Shown here piece after piece: positions 35,741 to 43,387 of a stretch of 44,901 nucleotides of DNA. Source of the stretch: Roseomonas sp. CECT 9278 (GTDB lineage Bacteria > Pseudomonadota > Alphaproteobacteria > Acetobacterales > Acetobacteraceae); assembly GCF_918698155.1 (NCBI RefSeq), contig NZ_CAKKLX010000040.1, forward strand, positions 1 to 44,901. The letters run 5' to 3'. The notes below the pieces were generated by a model. The model was given only the letters and a program-made list of their open reading frames with translations. It made no database searches and had not been told where the DNA came from. How positions within the stretch are numbered: the first letter of the stretch is position 1; each line of letters opens with the position of its first letter. The position numbers and the translations under genes were made by a program.

Positions 35741-36342
35741 CAGGCCCTCCCGCTGCTGGCGAGCACGCGCCCGACGGCGGCCTCGACGGTGGCGCGGTCG
35801 GCGCGGCCGACCAGGCGGGCGACCAGCGCCTCGGCCGTGTCGGTCGCGACGCCGCGGATGGCGCCCATGGCGGAGGCGCGGGCGGCATCGATCTGCGCCT
35901 CGGCATCGGCGATCTGCTTGTTCAGGCGCGCGGCGAGCGCGGCGGATTTCGCATCGGCATCGGCTTGCGCGGCATGGACGGCGCCGGCGACGGCGGCGCG
36001 GGCCTCGGCGCGGGCGGCCTCGGTGCTGGTGCGGTGCGCGGCCATGGCGGCGTCGGCTTCGAGCTTCGCGGCTTGCGCGGCCTCGAGGTCGGCGGCGATG
36101 CGGGCGTGGCGGCCTTCGATCACGGCGCCGACGCGCGGCAGCGCGACATTCGCCATCATGAAGTAGAGCGCCGCGAAGATCAGCAGCAGCCAGACGATCT
36201 GGCCGACCAGCAGGCGGCCCTGCTCGGGGTGGCCGAAGGCGAGCTGCGGCATGCCATCGACCGGCACGGCCGAGGTGCTCGCGGCGATCGCGATGCCGGG
36301 CAGTGCGGCGGCCAGGGCCGCCAGGAACATCATTCGGCGCAT
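35740..36342 (-). CDS. atpG: F-type ATP synthase subunit b'
   Basis: The product has 200 residues. The segment MPQLAFGHPEQGRLLVGQIVWLLLIFAALYFMMANVALPRVGAVIEGR is the signature of b' subunits, which pair with b as a heterodimeric stator in alphaproteobacteria and photosynthetic organisms. A hydrophobic N-terminus of about 25 residues (FLAALAAALPGIAIAAS) stands before it, longer than in many relatives. The stop overlaps the atpF start. The gene follows atpE after 128 bases holding two hairpins. The symbol is often written atpF2 or atpX. Confidence 0.92.
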   Translation of the reverse strand: MRRMMFLAALAAALPGIAIAASTSAVPVDGMPQLAFGHPEQGRLLVGQIVWLLLIFAALYFMMANVALPRVGAVIEGRHARIAADLEAAQAAKLEADAAMAAHRTSTEAARAEARAAVAGAVHAAQADADAKSAALAARLNKQIADAEAQIDAARASAMGAIRGVATDTAEALVARLVGRADRATVEAAVGRVLASSGRA

Positions 36343-36360
36343 CGCCGTCTCCTTGCCGCC

Positions 36361-36408
36361 AGAGCAATATCCGATCAGCGGGATCCCGATGGCCGGATGT
36401 CTTGCTCT
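36361..36408 (-). repeat. Imperfect long hairpin before atpF' (b')
   Basis: AGAGCAA (36361-36367) pairs with TTGCTCT (36402-36408); inside, ATCCG (36369-36373) pairs with CGGAT (36394-36398), and a CGGGATCCCG palindrome sits near the top. It lies 18 bases before the b' start on the - strand. Confidence 0.45.
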
Positions 36409-36431
36409 AGAACCGAAAGGTCAACGCAGGT

Positions 36432-36458
36432 GCCCCGCCGCGCCCGGATGGGCGGGGC
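36432..36458 (-). other. GC-rich hairpin just after atpE
   Basis: GCCCCGCC (36432-36439) pairs with GGCGGGGC (36451-36458), and an alternative inner stem CGCCC-GGAT-GGGCG is possible. It begins 12 bases after the atpE stop codon on the - strand. Such a structure could protect the atpE message or slow reading into the b genes, which are needed in far lower amounts than the c subunit. Confidence 0.5.
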
Positions 36459-36470
36459 GGGGCGCAGGCG

Positions 36471-36695
36471 TCAGGCGAACAGGATCAGGAAGGCGATCAG
36501 CAGCGCGAAGAGCGCCACGGCTTCCGTCAGGGCGAAGCCCAGGATGCCGATCGGGAACACGACGTCACGGGCCGCCGGGTTGCGCGCCACGCTGTTGATC
36601 AGCGAGGAGAAGATGTTGCCGATGCCCAGACCCACGCCGAACAGCGCGATGACGGCGATACCGGCCCCAAGGGCCTTCGCGGCGGCGACTTCCAT
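36471..36695 (-). CDS. atpE: F-type ATP synthase subunit c
   Basis: The product has 74 residues and two membrane helices. The first holds the glycine-rich [10 protein letters not shown]; the polar loop is [11 protein letters not shown]; the second holds the proton-binding E58 in [13 protein letters not shown]. It forms the rotor ring. It sits 75 bases after atpB. Confidence 0.97.
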   Translation of the reverse strand: MEVAAAKALGAGIAVIALFGVGLGIGNIFSSLINSVARNPAARDVVFPIGILGFALTEAVALFALLIAFLILFA

Positions 36696-36770
36696 GATGA
36701 TCGTCCTTCCTGAGTTACATGGAGGTTCTGAACGTACGCGTGTGCGCCGGCACCCCGGTCACATGGCGGG

Positions 36771-37526
36771 TCAGTGCAGGTGCACCGCGTCGTGCAGGTA
36801 GATGCTGGTCAGGATCGCAAACACATAGGCCTGCAGGAACGCGACCAGGAATTCGAAGCCCACCAGGGCGACATTCACCGCCAGCGGCATGGCGGCGATG
36901 AAGGGGCCGACCGCGCCCAGGCCGCCCAGCAGCACGACGAAGGTGGCGAAGACCTTCAGCATGACGTGGCCGGCGACCATGTTGGCGAACAGGCGGACCG
37001 AGAGGGACACCATGCGGGAGAGGTAGGAGATGATCTCGACCGGGATGATGATCGGCGCCAGCCAGGTCGGCGCGCCCTCGGGGAAGAAGTAGCTGAAGAA
37101 GTGCATGCCGTGGCGCTGCAGCGCGATCACGGTGACCGACACCCAGACCACCGCCGCCAGCGTCAGCGTCACCGCGATGTGCGAGGTATAGGTGAAGGCA
37201 TAGGGCAGCATGCCCAGCAGGTTGCCGAACAGCACGAACATGAAGATCGAGAAGACGAAGGGGAAATACTTCTTGCCCTCGTCCCCGACCTGGTCGCGCA
37301 CCATGCCCTGGATGAATTCATAGGCGCTTTCGCCCAGCGCCTGCAGGCGCCCCGGGACCAGCGCGCCACGGTCGGCGGTCGCCTTCATCAGGAACCAGGT
37401 GAGCGCGACCGCCACCACCATGAACAGGTTCGACTGGCTGAAGGACACGGCATGCCCGAAGACGCCCAGGACCGGGGAGAGCTCGAACTGGCTCAGCGCG
37501 TCGATCGTCTTGCCTTCAACCGCCAC
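36771..37526 (-). CDS. atpB: F-type ATP synthase subunit a
   Basis: The product has 251 residues and starts on a GTG at 37526 (reading MAVEGKTIDALSQFEL), with GGGGA before it. The essential arginine R178 lies in SLSVRLFANMVAGH. GALVPGRLQALGESAYEFIQGM and FGNLLGMLPYAFTYTSHI are family marks. It forms the proton half-channels against the c-ring. An in-frame extension upstream would overlap atpI and is not supported. Confidence 0.95.
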   Translation of the reverse strand: MAVEGKTIDALSQFELSPVLGVFGHAVSFSQSNLFMVVAVALTWFLMKATADRGALVPGRLQALGESAYEFIQGMVRDQVGDEGKKYFPFVFSIFMFVLFGNLLGMLPYAFTYTSHIAVTLTLAAVVWVSVTVIALQRHGMHFFSYFFPEGAPTWLAPIIIPVEIISYLSRMVSLSVRLFANMVAGHVMLKVFATFVVLLGGLGAVGPFIAAMPLAVNVALVGFEFLVAFLQAYVFAILTSIYLHDAVHLH

Positions 37527-37569
37527 CGTCTGGTCCCCCGATTGGCGTCGCGCCGCAGGCGCGCCGTCG

Positions 37570-37860
37570 TCACTTCCCGCCAGGGCGCGGCATGAACAGG
37601 CGATACACGTTGCCCACCCCCGCCACGCTGCCCAGGACGAAGAACACCAGGAACAGCCAAGGCCAGGTGCCCAGCCAGCGGTCCAGCAGGAAGCCGATCC
37701 CGATGCCCACACCCAGGGCCGAGACAACCTCGACCCCCGCGCGCAATCCGATCCCCCAGGGGCCCTGCGGCAGGTTTCCGCGCCCTTCCGGACGCTTGTC
37801 GAGCCCTTCACGGGCCCGCGCCTGCCGCAACCTCTCGTCGAAACCGTTGCGTTCGTTCAC
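37570..37860 (-). CDS. atpI: AtpI-type assembly factor of the F0 operon
   Basis: The product has 96 residues. A charged N-terminus (DERLRQARAREGLDKRPEG) is followed by two membrane helices (GVEVVSALGVGIGIGFLLDRWL and WLFLVFFVLGSVAGVGNVYRL). This is the usual form of AtpI, which helps assemble the c-ring or supply magnesium. It is the first gene of the operon, 43 bases before atpB. Confidence 0.92.
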   Translation of the reverse strand: MNERNGFDERLRQARAREGLDKRPEGRGNLPQGPWGIGLRAGVEVVSALGVGIGIGFLLDRWLGTWPWLFLVFFVLGSVAGVGNVYRLFMPRPGGK

Positions 37861-37899
37861 CTTGGCTCCCTGGCGAGACCCCGCCGGAAGGCAGGCCGC

Positions 37900-37928
37900 G
37901 CTTTACGGTTCGTCCATGAGGCTGTCAA
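37900..37928 (-). promoter_or_regulatory. Candidate promoter of the atp operon
   Basis: On the - strand a perfect TTGACA (37928-37923) stands 17 bases before TAAAGC (37905-37900). The atpI start is 40 bases further on. The -35 match is exact; the -10 match is weak. Confidence 0.5.
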
Positions 37929-37968
37929 GCGCGTGCGCCGCACAATCCGGCGGAATGCGGCGCTTTTC

Positions 37969-39834
37969 CTACGCCTCCACGAAGCCGCCGGACTGCCTTT
38001 CCCACAGGCCGGCATAGACACCGCCCAGCGCCAGCAATTCGGCATGCGTGCCCTGTTCCGCCACCCGCCCATGGTCCATCACCACCAGCCGGTCCATGCG
38101 CGCGATGGTGGACAGCCGGTGCGCGATGGCGATGACGGTCTTGCCGGCCATCAGCGCGGCGAGCTGTTCCTGGATCGCGGCCTCGACCTCCGAATCGAGC
38201 GCGCTGGTGGCTTCGTCCAGCACCAGGATCGGCGCATCCTTCAGCAGCACGCGCGCGATCGCGATGCGCTGGCGTTGCCCGCCCGAGAGCTTCACGCCCC
38301 GTTCGCCCACATGCGCGTCGTAGCCCGATCGCCCGCGCCAGTCGGTCAGCGCCATGACGAAGTCATGCGCCTGGGCCTGGCGGGCGGCGGCCTCGACCAT
38401 GGCGTCGGTGGCGTCCGGGCGGCCGTAGCGGATGTTGTCGCGGATCGACCGGTGCAGCAGGGCGGTGTCCTGCGTGACCATGCCGACGGCACCGCGCAGG
38501 CTCTCCTGCGTGACGCCCTCGACATCCTGCCCATCGACCAGGATGCGGCCGCGCTCCGGCGCGAAGAAGCGCAGCAGCAGGTTCACCGCGGTGGTCTTGC
38601 CGGCGCCGGAATGCCCGACCAGGCCGACGCGTTCGCCGGGCTTCACCACCAGGTCGAAGCCGCGCAGCACGCCGGCCGTGCGGCCATAGGCGAAGTGCAC
38701 GCCCTCGAAGCGGATCTCGCCCTGCGCCACGTTAAGCGTCGTCGCATCCGGCGGGTCGGCGGCGGTCGGCGGCACCGCGATCGACCCCATGCTCTCCTGC
38801 ACCACGCCGATATTCTCGAAGATGGCGGTCACGTTGAACGCCACCCAGCCGGAGATGTTCGCGATCTGCCAGGCCATCGGCAGGGCGGTCGCGACCGTGC
38901 CGATGCCGATCTGCCCGCGCTGCCACAGCACCACCGACACGGTGGCGACGGCGACCATCAGCGAGGCGTTCAGCACCGACAGCAGCAGCCCGTTCAGCGT
39001 CACCAACCGCACCTGCCGCCCGAAGGCGGTGTTCAGGCCGAGCAAGCCCTCGCGCACGAAGGCGTCCTCATCCTTCGCGCGGGCGAAAAGCTTCACGGTC
39101 AGGATGTTGGTGTAGGAATCGACCACCCGCCCGGTCAGCGCGCTGCGTGCCTCCGACGCCGCGCGTGACCGGTCGCGCAGCCGCGGCACCAGGAACCGCA
39201 GCAGCACCGCATACAACGCGAACCACACCAGCACCGGCAGCGCGAGCCACAGGTCGGCACTCGCCAGCCACAGCATCGCGCCGGTGCCGTACACCAGGAT
39301 GTACCAGACGGCGTTGACCGACTGCACGATGCTCTCGCGCAGCGCCGGCCCGGCCTGCATCACGCGGGTTGCGATGCGGCCCGCGAAATCCTCCTGGAAG
39401 AAGGCCCAGCCCTGGCGCACCACATGCCAATGCGCCTGCCAGCGGATCATCGACGTCACCGCCGGCACGATCCCCTGCTGCGTGATCAGGTTCTGCGCCG
39501 TGATCGCCACCGGCCGCCCCGCCAGCAGCACCACGGCCATGCCCACCAGCACGTGCCAGGCATTGTCCCACAGCGCGTCGGGCCCATGCGCCGCCAGCAG
39601 CGACACCAGCGTGCCGATGAAGACCGGGATCAGCGCATCCAGCAGCGCCACGCACAGCCCGGCGACGAACAGCGCGCCGAACAGCCCGCGCGCCTGGCGG
39701 GCGAAATGCCAGTAGAAGCCCAGCAGGCTGCGCGGCGGCGCATGGTCGGGCACCGGCACGCCGAGGAAGCGCGCGGCAGCCTCGCCCGGCGGCGTGACGG
39801 GATCGACCAGGCGTTCGAACAGGCGGACAGGCAT
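37969..39834 (-). CDS. ABC exporter, fused permease and ATPase
   Basis: The product has 621 residues. Residues about 45-340 form a six-helix membrane domain, and residues about 370-615 an ATPase with Walker A GHSGAGKTT, signature LSGGQRQR, Walker B ILVLDEATSALD and the switch histidine in AIAHRLSTI. This is a half-transporter that works as a dimer, of the lipid or multidrug export kind (MsbA-like). The substrate is not evident. The gene starts 45 bases downstream of the VOC gene and may be read with it. Confidence 0.92.
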   Translation of the reverse strand: MPVRLFERLVDPVTPPGEAAARFLGVPVPDHAPPRSLLGFYWHFARQARGLFGALFVAGLCVALLDALIPVFIGTLVSLLAAHGPDALWDNAWHVLVGMAVVLLAGRPVAITAQNLITQQGIVPAVTSMIRWQAHWHVVRQGWAFFQEDFAGRIATRVMQAGPALRESIVQSVNAVWYILVYGTGAMLWLASADLWLALPVLVWFALYAVLLRFLVPRLRDRSRAASEARSALTGRVVDSYTNILTVKLFARAKDEDAFVREGLLGLNTAFGRQVRLVTLNGLLLSVLNASLMVAVATVSVVLWQRGQIGIGTVATALPMAWQIANISGWVAFNVTAIFENIGVVQESMGSIAVPPTAADPPDATTLNVAQGEIRFEGVHFAYGRTAGVLRGFDLVVKPGERVGLVGHSGAGKTTAVNLLLRFFAPERGRILVDGQDVEGVTQESLRGAVGMVTQDTALLHRSIRDNIRYGRPDATDAMVEAAARQAQAHDFVMALTDWRGRSGYDAHVGERGVKLSGGQRQRIAIARVLLKDAPILVLDEATSALDSEVEAAIQEQLAALMAGKTVIAIAHRLSTIARMDRLVVMDHGRVAEQGTHAELLALGGVYAGLWERQSGGFVEA

Positions 39835-39879
39835 GGGTGCAGGACGCGCCGCGCGCGCGCCGGCGTCAACCGCGCCGCG

Positions 39880-40338
39880 CTATTCCTGCGGCATGGCTGA
39901 AATGCGCCGCTGCGCTTCCTCGGTGCTGACATCCTCGACATGCGTCGAGATGCTCCAGCGATGCCCGAAGGGATCGCGCAGCGACCCGCTGCGGTCGCCG
40001 TAGAACTTCGTCTCGACCGGCACGAGCGCCGTCGCGCCGGCCGCCACCGCGCGATCGAAGACCGCGTCCGCATCCTCGACATACAGGTGCAGCATGACCG
40101 ACACGGCCGTGCCCTCGGGCGGTGCGAAGCCCATCTGCGGCCAGGCGCCGCCCAGCATCATCACGCTGTCGCCGATGTCGATCTCGGCATGGCCGATGCT
40201 GCCGTCCGGCATCATCAGGCGCATCCGTTCCCTGGCGCCGAAGGCCTTCTGGTAGAAGGCGATGGCGCTGGCCGGGTCGGACACCGACAGATACGGCGTC
40301 AGCGTCGCGTAGCCTGGCGGGATGGGTGGCACGGTCAT
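39880..40338 (-). CDS. VOC-family (PhnB/glyoxalase-like) protein
   Basis: The product has 152 residues. It has two paired beta-alpha-beta-beta-beta units: YATLTPYLSVSDPASAIAFYQKAFGARERMRL, then MLHLYVEDADAVFDRAVAAGATALVPVE and YGDRSGSLRDPFGHRWSISTHVED. This is the PhnB-like branch. Metal ligands would be H47-like in IGHAEI and residues in the second half. The reaction is unknown; members range from isomerases to antibiotic-binding proteins. A GAAC-N7-GAAC site stands 57 bases before its start. Confidence 0.88.
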   Translation of the reverse strand: MTVPPIPPGYATLTPYLSVSDPASAIAFYQKAFGARERMRLMMPDGSIGHAEIDIGDSVMMLGGAWPQMGFAPPEGTAVSVMLHLYVEDADAVFDRAVAAGATALVPVETKFYGDRSGSLRDPFGHRWSISTHVEDVSTEEAQRRISAMPQE

Positions 40339-40394
40339 GGTGGCGATCTCCCTTCGTCCGGGCCGATGCTGCCACCGCCAAGCGACGCGCGCCA

Positions 40395-40409
40395 GAACAA
40401 AACTGGAAC
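40395..40409 (-). promoter_or_regulatory. Possible LexA (SOS) box before the VOC gene
   Basis: GAACAAAACTGGAAC is GAAC-N7-GAAC, which on the - strand reads GTTC-N7-GTTC, the direct-repeat site of alphaproteobacterial LexA. It stands in an AT-rich pocket 57 bases before the VOC gene start. About one chance match is expected in a window of this size, so position and base composition are the main support. Confidence 0.45.
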
Positions 40410-40470
40410 AATTGCGTGACGGTCGGAGGACGACGATCGCCCCCCGCGAGGCACGGCCCGGCGCCGCGAC

Positions 40471-42828
40471 TCAGGCCACCCCGGCCAGCCGCGGCACCGG
40501 CCGCACGGTGTTCGCCGCGTCCTCCTGCTCGACCAGGCGCAGCAGCGCCTCGGGCGCCATCGGCTTGCCCAGCAGGTAGCCCTGCACGTCGTCGCAGCCG
40601 ATCGCGCGCAGCCGCGACAATTGCAGCGCGTTCTCCACCCCCTCCGCCACCAGCGTCGCGCCCAGCCCGTGCGCGATACGCACCACCGCCGCCACGATCT
40701 GCTCGGTGCGCTCGCTGGTGCCCAGCCCCATCACGAAGGACCGGTCGAGCTTGATGACGTCGAAGGGCAATTGCTGCAGGTAGCCCAGCGACGCATAGCC
40801 GGTGCCGAAATCGTCGAGCGCCAGGCGCACCCCCTCGCGCTGCAGCGCCGCCAGCGTCTCGGCCGCCTCGCCAGGGTCCTTGATGAACACGTCCTCGGTC
40901 ACCTCGACCTCGAGCCCCCTCGGCCGCTCGCCCTCGGCGGCCAGCGCCTCGCGCAACAGCGCCGGCGCCTGGCCGGACACCACATGGCGTGCCGACAGGT
41001 TCACCGCGACCGGGATGTCGTGGCCGGCCTCGCGCCAGGCGCGGCGCTGGCGCAGCGCGGCGCGCAGCGTCAGCAGAGCGAAGCGGGCGGACAGGCGCGC
41101 CGTCTCGGTCAGCGGCACGAAGGTCGATGGCGGCACCACCCCGCGCACCGGGTGTGTCCAGCGCGCCAGCGCCTCGCACCCCACGAAGCTGAGGTCCCGC
41201 ACGCTGAACTTGGGCTGGAAGGCGAAGTGGATGGCCCCATCCTGGATCGCCTGCTCCAGGTCGGCCTGCAGGCGCCGCCGCTCGACCAGCTGTGCCTCCA
41301 TGGCGCTGGAATAGCGCTGCGCCCGGCCCTTGCCGGCGCCCTTGGCGCGATAGAGCGCGATGTCGGCACGCTGCAGCAGCGCCTGCGCGTCCATGCCGTC
41401 CACCGGGCCGATCACGGTGCCGATGCTGGCCCGCGCGCTGACCAGCTGCCCCTCGAGGAGCTCGGGCTCGGCCAGCACCCGGCCGATGCTCTCGGCCTTG
41501 AGGTCGGCCTCGGTCTCGGCGTGGATGCCGGTCTGGATCACCGCGAATTCGTCGCCGCCCAGCCGCGCCAGCGATTCCCCCGGCCCGAGGCTCGCGCGCA
41601 TGCGTGCCGCCGCCACCACCAGCAGCGCGTCGCCCGCCACATGGCCCATCGAATCGTTCACGTCCTTGAAGTCATCGAGGTCGATGAGGTGCAGCGCCAC
41701 CATCCCGCCGCGCGCCAGCGCGCTGTCCAGCGCCTCGCGGAAGACATGCCGGTTCGACAGCCCGGTCAGCGCATCGTGCTCGGCCAGGTGGCGGATGCGC
41801 TGCTCGGCCTCCTTGCGCTCGGTGATGTCGAGGCTGATGCGCACCGCGGTCTCGGCCGGCCCGCCGGCCTCCGCGACCGGCGCGGTGGTGGTCAGCAGCG
41901 TGCGCGCCCGGCCGCCGGCATCCTGCGCCGCCACTTCGCGGAACCCCAGCCGCTGCCCGCCCGACAGCGCCGCCGCGACCTCGCCGGCATCGCCGGGCTG
42001 GCCGGTCACGGCCTCCAGCCGCTGGCCAACCAGCCGGTCCTCCGGCTGGCCGAGGAATTCCGAGAGCGCGTCGTTCGCCAGCACGAAGCGCCCATCCTGG
42101 TCGTGCGCCGAGACCATCACCGGCAGCGCATCCACCAGCACCCGCAGCAGGCGTTCGGACCGATCGGCGCGCGCCCGCGCGCCCTCGGTCTCGACCAGCA
42201 GCCGCTGGGTGCGCCGCCACTGCCAGAACAGCATGCCCGACAGCAGCGCCACGCTCGCCACCAGGCCAAGCGCGCTGGCGCCGAACGCCGCGCGCAACTG
42301 GCCCAGGCCGCGCGCGGTCGCCTCCGCCATGATCTGGCGGTCCTGGTTCAGCTCGCGATGCGCGGCGCCGACCTCGCGCACCAGGTCGGCCAGCGTCGCC
42401 TCGGCCGCGGCGAAGGCCGCCGGGTCACCGGCGATCGCCGGCGCCAGCAGCGCATCGATCGCGCGCATCTGGTCGAAGATCTTCGGCAGTTCGGCGCGCA
42501 CCGCTTCGAGCGCCGGCAGCCGCTGGCCGTCGTCCCCGGTCGCCTGCAGCAGATCGAGCCGGCTCCAGAGGATGTCGAAGCGCAGCCGCAGCGCCGCGCC
42601 GTCATCGCGCGTCACGCCCTGGCGGTAGAGCTCCGCGCGCAGCCGCTGCGCCTCGCTGAGCGCCTGGCTGCTCTCCCAGAAGCCGACGCGATTGGCGTTC
42701 GCCTCGAGCCGCGCCTGATGCAGCAGCCGCCCGCCGGTGACCCCCAGCGAGGCCACGAAGACGATCGCAGCGGCGAGGAACCCCAGCAGGGGCAGGGTGA
42801 GCCCGCCCCGGCCGCGCCACCATCGCAT
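40471..42828 (-). CDS. Membrane GGDEF-EAL protein with PAS domain
   Basis: The product has 785 residues. A membrane helix lies at about 11-33, a helical periplasmic region at 35-175, and a second membrane helix at about 183-203. A PAS domain follows (about 225-335), then GGDEF (RLGGDEFAVI, residues 424-428) and EAL (E552-A-L). The EAL catalytic residues are present: VNLSARH, EVTED, LDDFGTGYASL (D672, D673), K693 and E729 in VAEGVE. GGDEF has no RxxD inhibition site before it. Both activities, making and breaking c-di-GMP, are therefore possible. The gene is 10 bases after a gene for a periplasmic protein, which may supply its signal. Confidence 0.95.
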   Translation of the reverse strand: MRWWRGRGGLTLPLLGFLAAAIVFVASLGVTGGRLLHQARLEANANRVGFWESSQALSEAQRLRAELYRQGVTRDDGAALRLRFDILWSRLDLLQATGDDGQRLPALEAVRAELPKIFDQMRAIDALLAPAIAGDPAAFAAAEATLADLVREVGAAHRELNQDRQIMAEATARGLGQLRAAFGASALGLVASVALLSGMLFWQWRRTQRLLVETEGARARADRSERLLRVLVDALPVMVSAHDQDGRFVLANDALSEFLGQPEDRLVGQRLEAVTGQPGDAGEVAAALSGGQRLGFREVAAQDAGGRARTLLTTTAPVAEAGGPAETAVRISLDITERKEAEQRIRHLAEHDALTGLSNRHVFREALDSALARGGMVALHLIDLDDFKDVNDSMGHVAGDALLVVAAARMRASLGPGESLARLGGDEFAVIQTGIHAETEADLKAESIGRVLAEPELLEGQLVSARASIGTVIGPVDGMDAQALLQRADIALYRAKGAGKGRAQRYSSAMEAQLVERRRLQADLEQAIQDGAIHFAFQPKFSVRDLSFVGCEALARWTHPVRGVVPPSTFVPLTETARLSARFALLTLRAALRQRRAWREAGHDIPVAVNLSARHVVSGQAPALLREALAAEGERPRGLEVEVTEDVFIKDPGEAAETLAALQREGVRLALDDFGTGYASLGYLQQLPFDVIKLDRSFVMGLGTSERTEQIVAAVVRIAHGLGATLVAEGVENALQLSRLRAIGCDDVQGYLLGKPMAPEALLRLVEQEDAANTVRPVPRLAGVA

Positions 42829-42838
42829 GGCGGCGCGT

Positions 42839-43312
42839 TCAGCTGACGTCGAGCCGCGCGAGCTGCCAGACGGCCCACTGCCGCACCACCGCGGAGTCGA
42901 GCTCGGCCCGACGGCTCCACGGGAAGACGATCCAGAACGGCCCGCGCTCCCGCACGCTCAGGGGCTGCCCGGCCTGGCGCGTCGCGATGGTCGCGTCGGC
43001 GGCGATGGCGGGCGCACGGGGAATCGTGACCTGGTAGTCGTTCAGCGCGATCGCGGTGAGGGTCTCGCCACGCGCCCCCAGGCTGGCAAGCAGCGCCTGC
43101 AGCGGCACGCCCGAGAAATGCTGCGTGCCGTTGGTCCAGGGCGTGGTGGTGACCACCTCCACCATGCCCAGCGCCTCGAGCTCCGGCAGCGACAGCCGGC
43201 GGCGCGTCGGCGGTGCGATGGCGCCGGTGACATCCAGGCCCGCGGCCGGCTGTGCGGCCGCCAGGCCCGGCAGCAGCCCCGCCGCAAGCATCGGTCGTCG
43301 AGCGAAACGCAT
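42839..43312 (-). CDS. Periplasmic molybdopterin-domain-like protein without cysteine
   Basis: The product has 157 residues. A signal peptide ends near residue 21 (MLAAGLLPGLAAAQPA). The mature part (LDVTGAIAPPTRRRLSLPELEALGMVEVVTTTPWTNGTQHFSGVPLQALLASLG, in parts, then LTAIALNDYQVTIP and RERGPFWIVFPW) follows the pattern of the Oxidored_molyb (sulphite-oxidase-type) domain. True enzymes bind the metal through a conserved cysteine; this protein has no cysteine at all, so a molybdenum centre is unlikely. It stands 10 bases before the GGDEF-EAL gene and probably binds a ligand for it in the periplasm. Confidence 0.75.
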   Translation of the reverse strand: MRFARRPMLAAGLLPGLAAAQPAAGLDVTGAIAPPTRRRLSLPELEALGMVEVVTTTPWTNGTQHFSGVPLQALLASLGARGETLTAIALNDYQVTIPRAPAIAADATIATRQAGQPLSVRERGPFWIVFPWSRRAELDSAVVRQWAVWQLARLDVS

Positions 43313-43387
43313 GCCCTGGGCCTTCCCTATCGAATGAATGGGATGCCTACAGCCTGCGGGGTAAAGTGTTCGTTACCCGCGCGGCGC

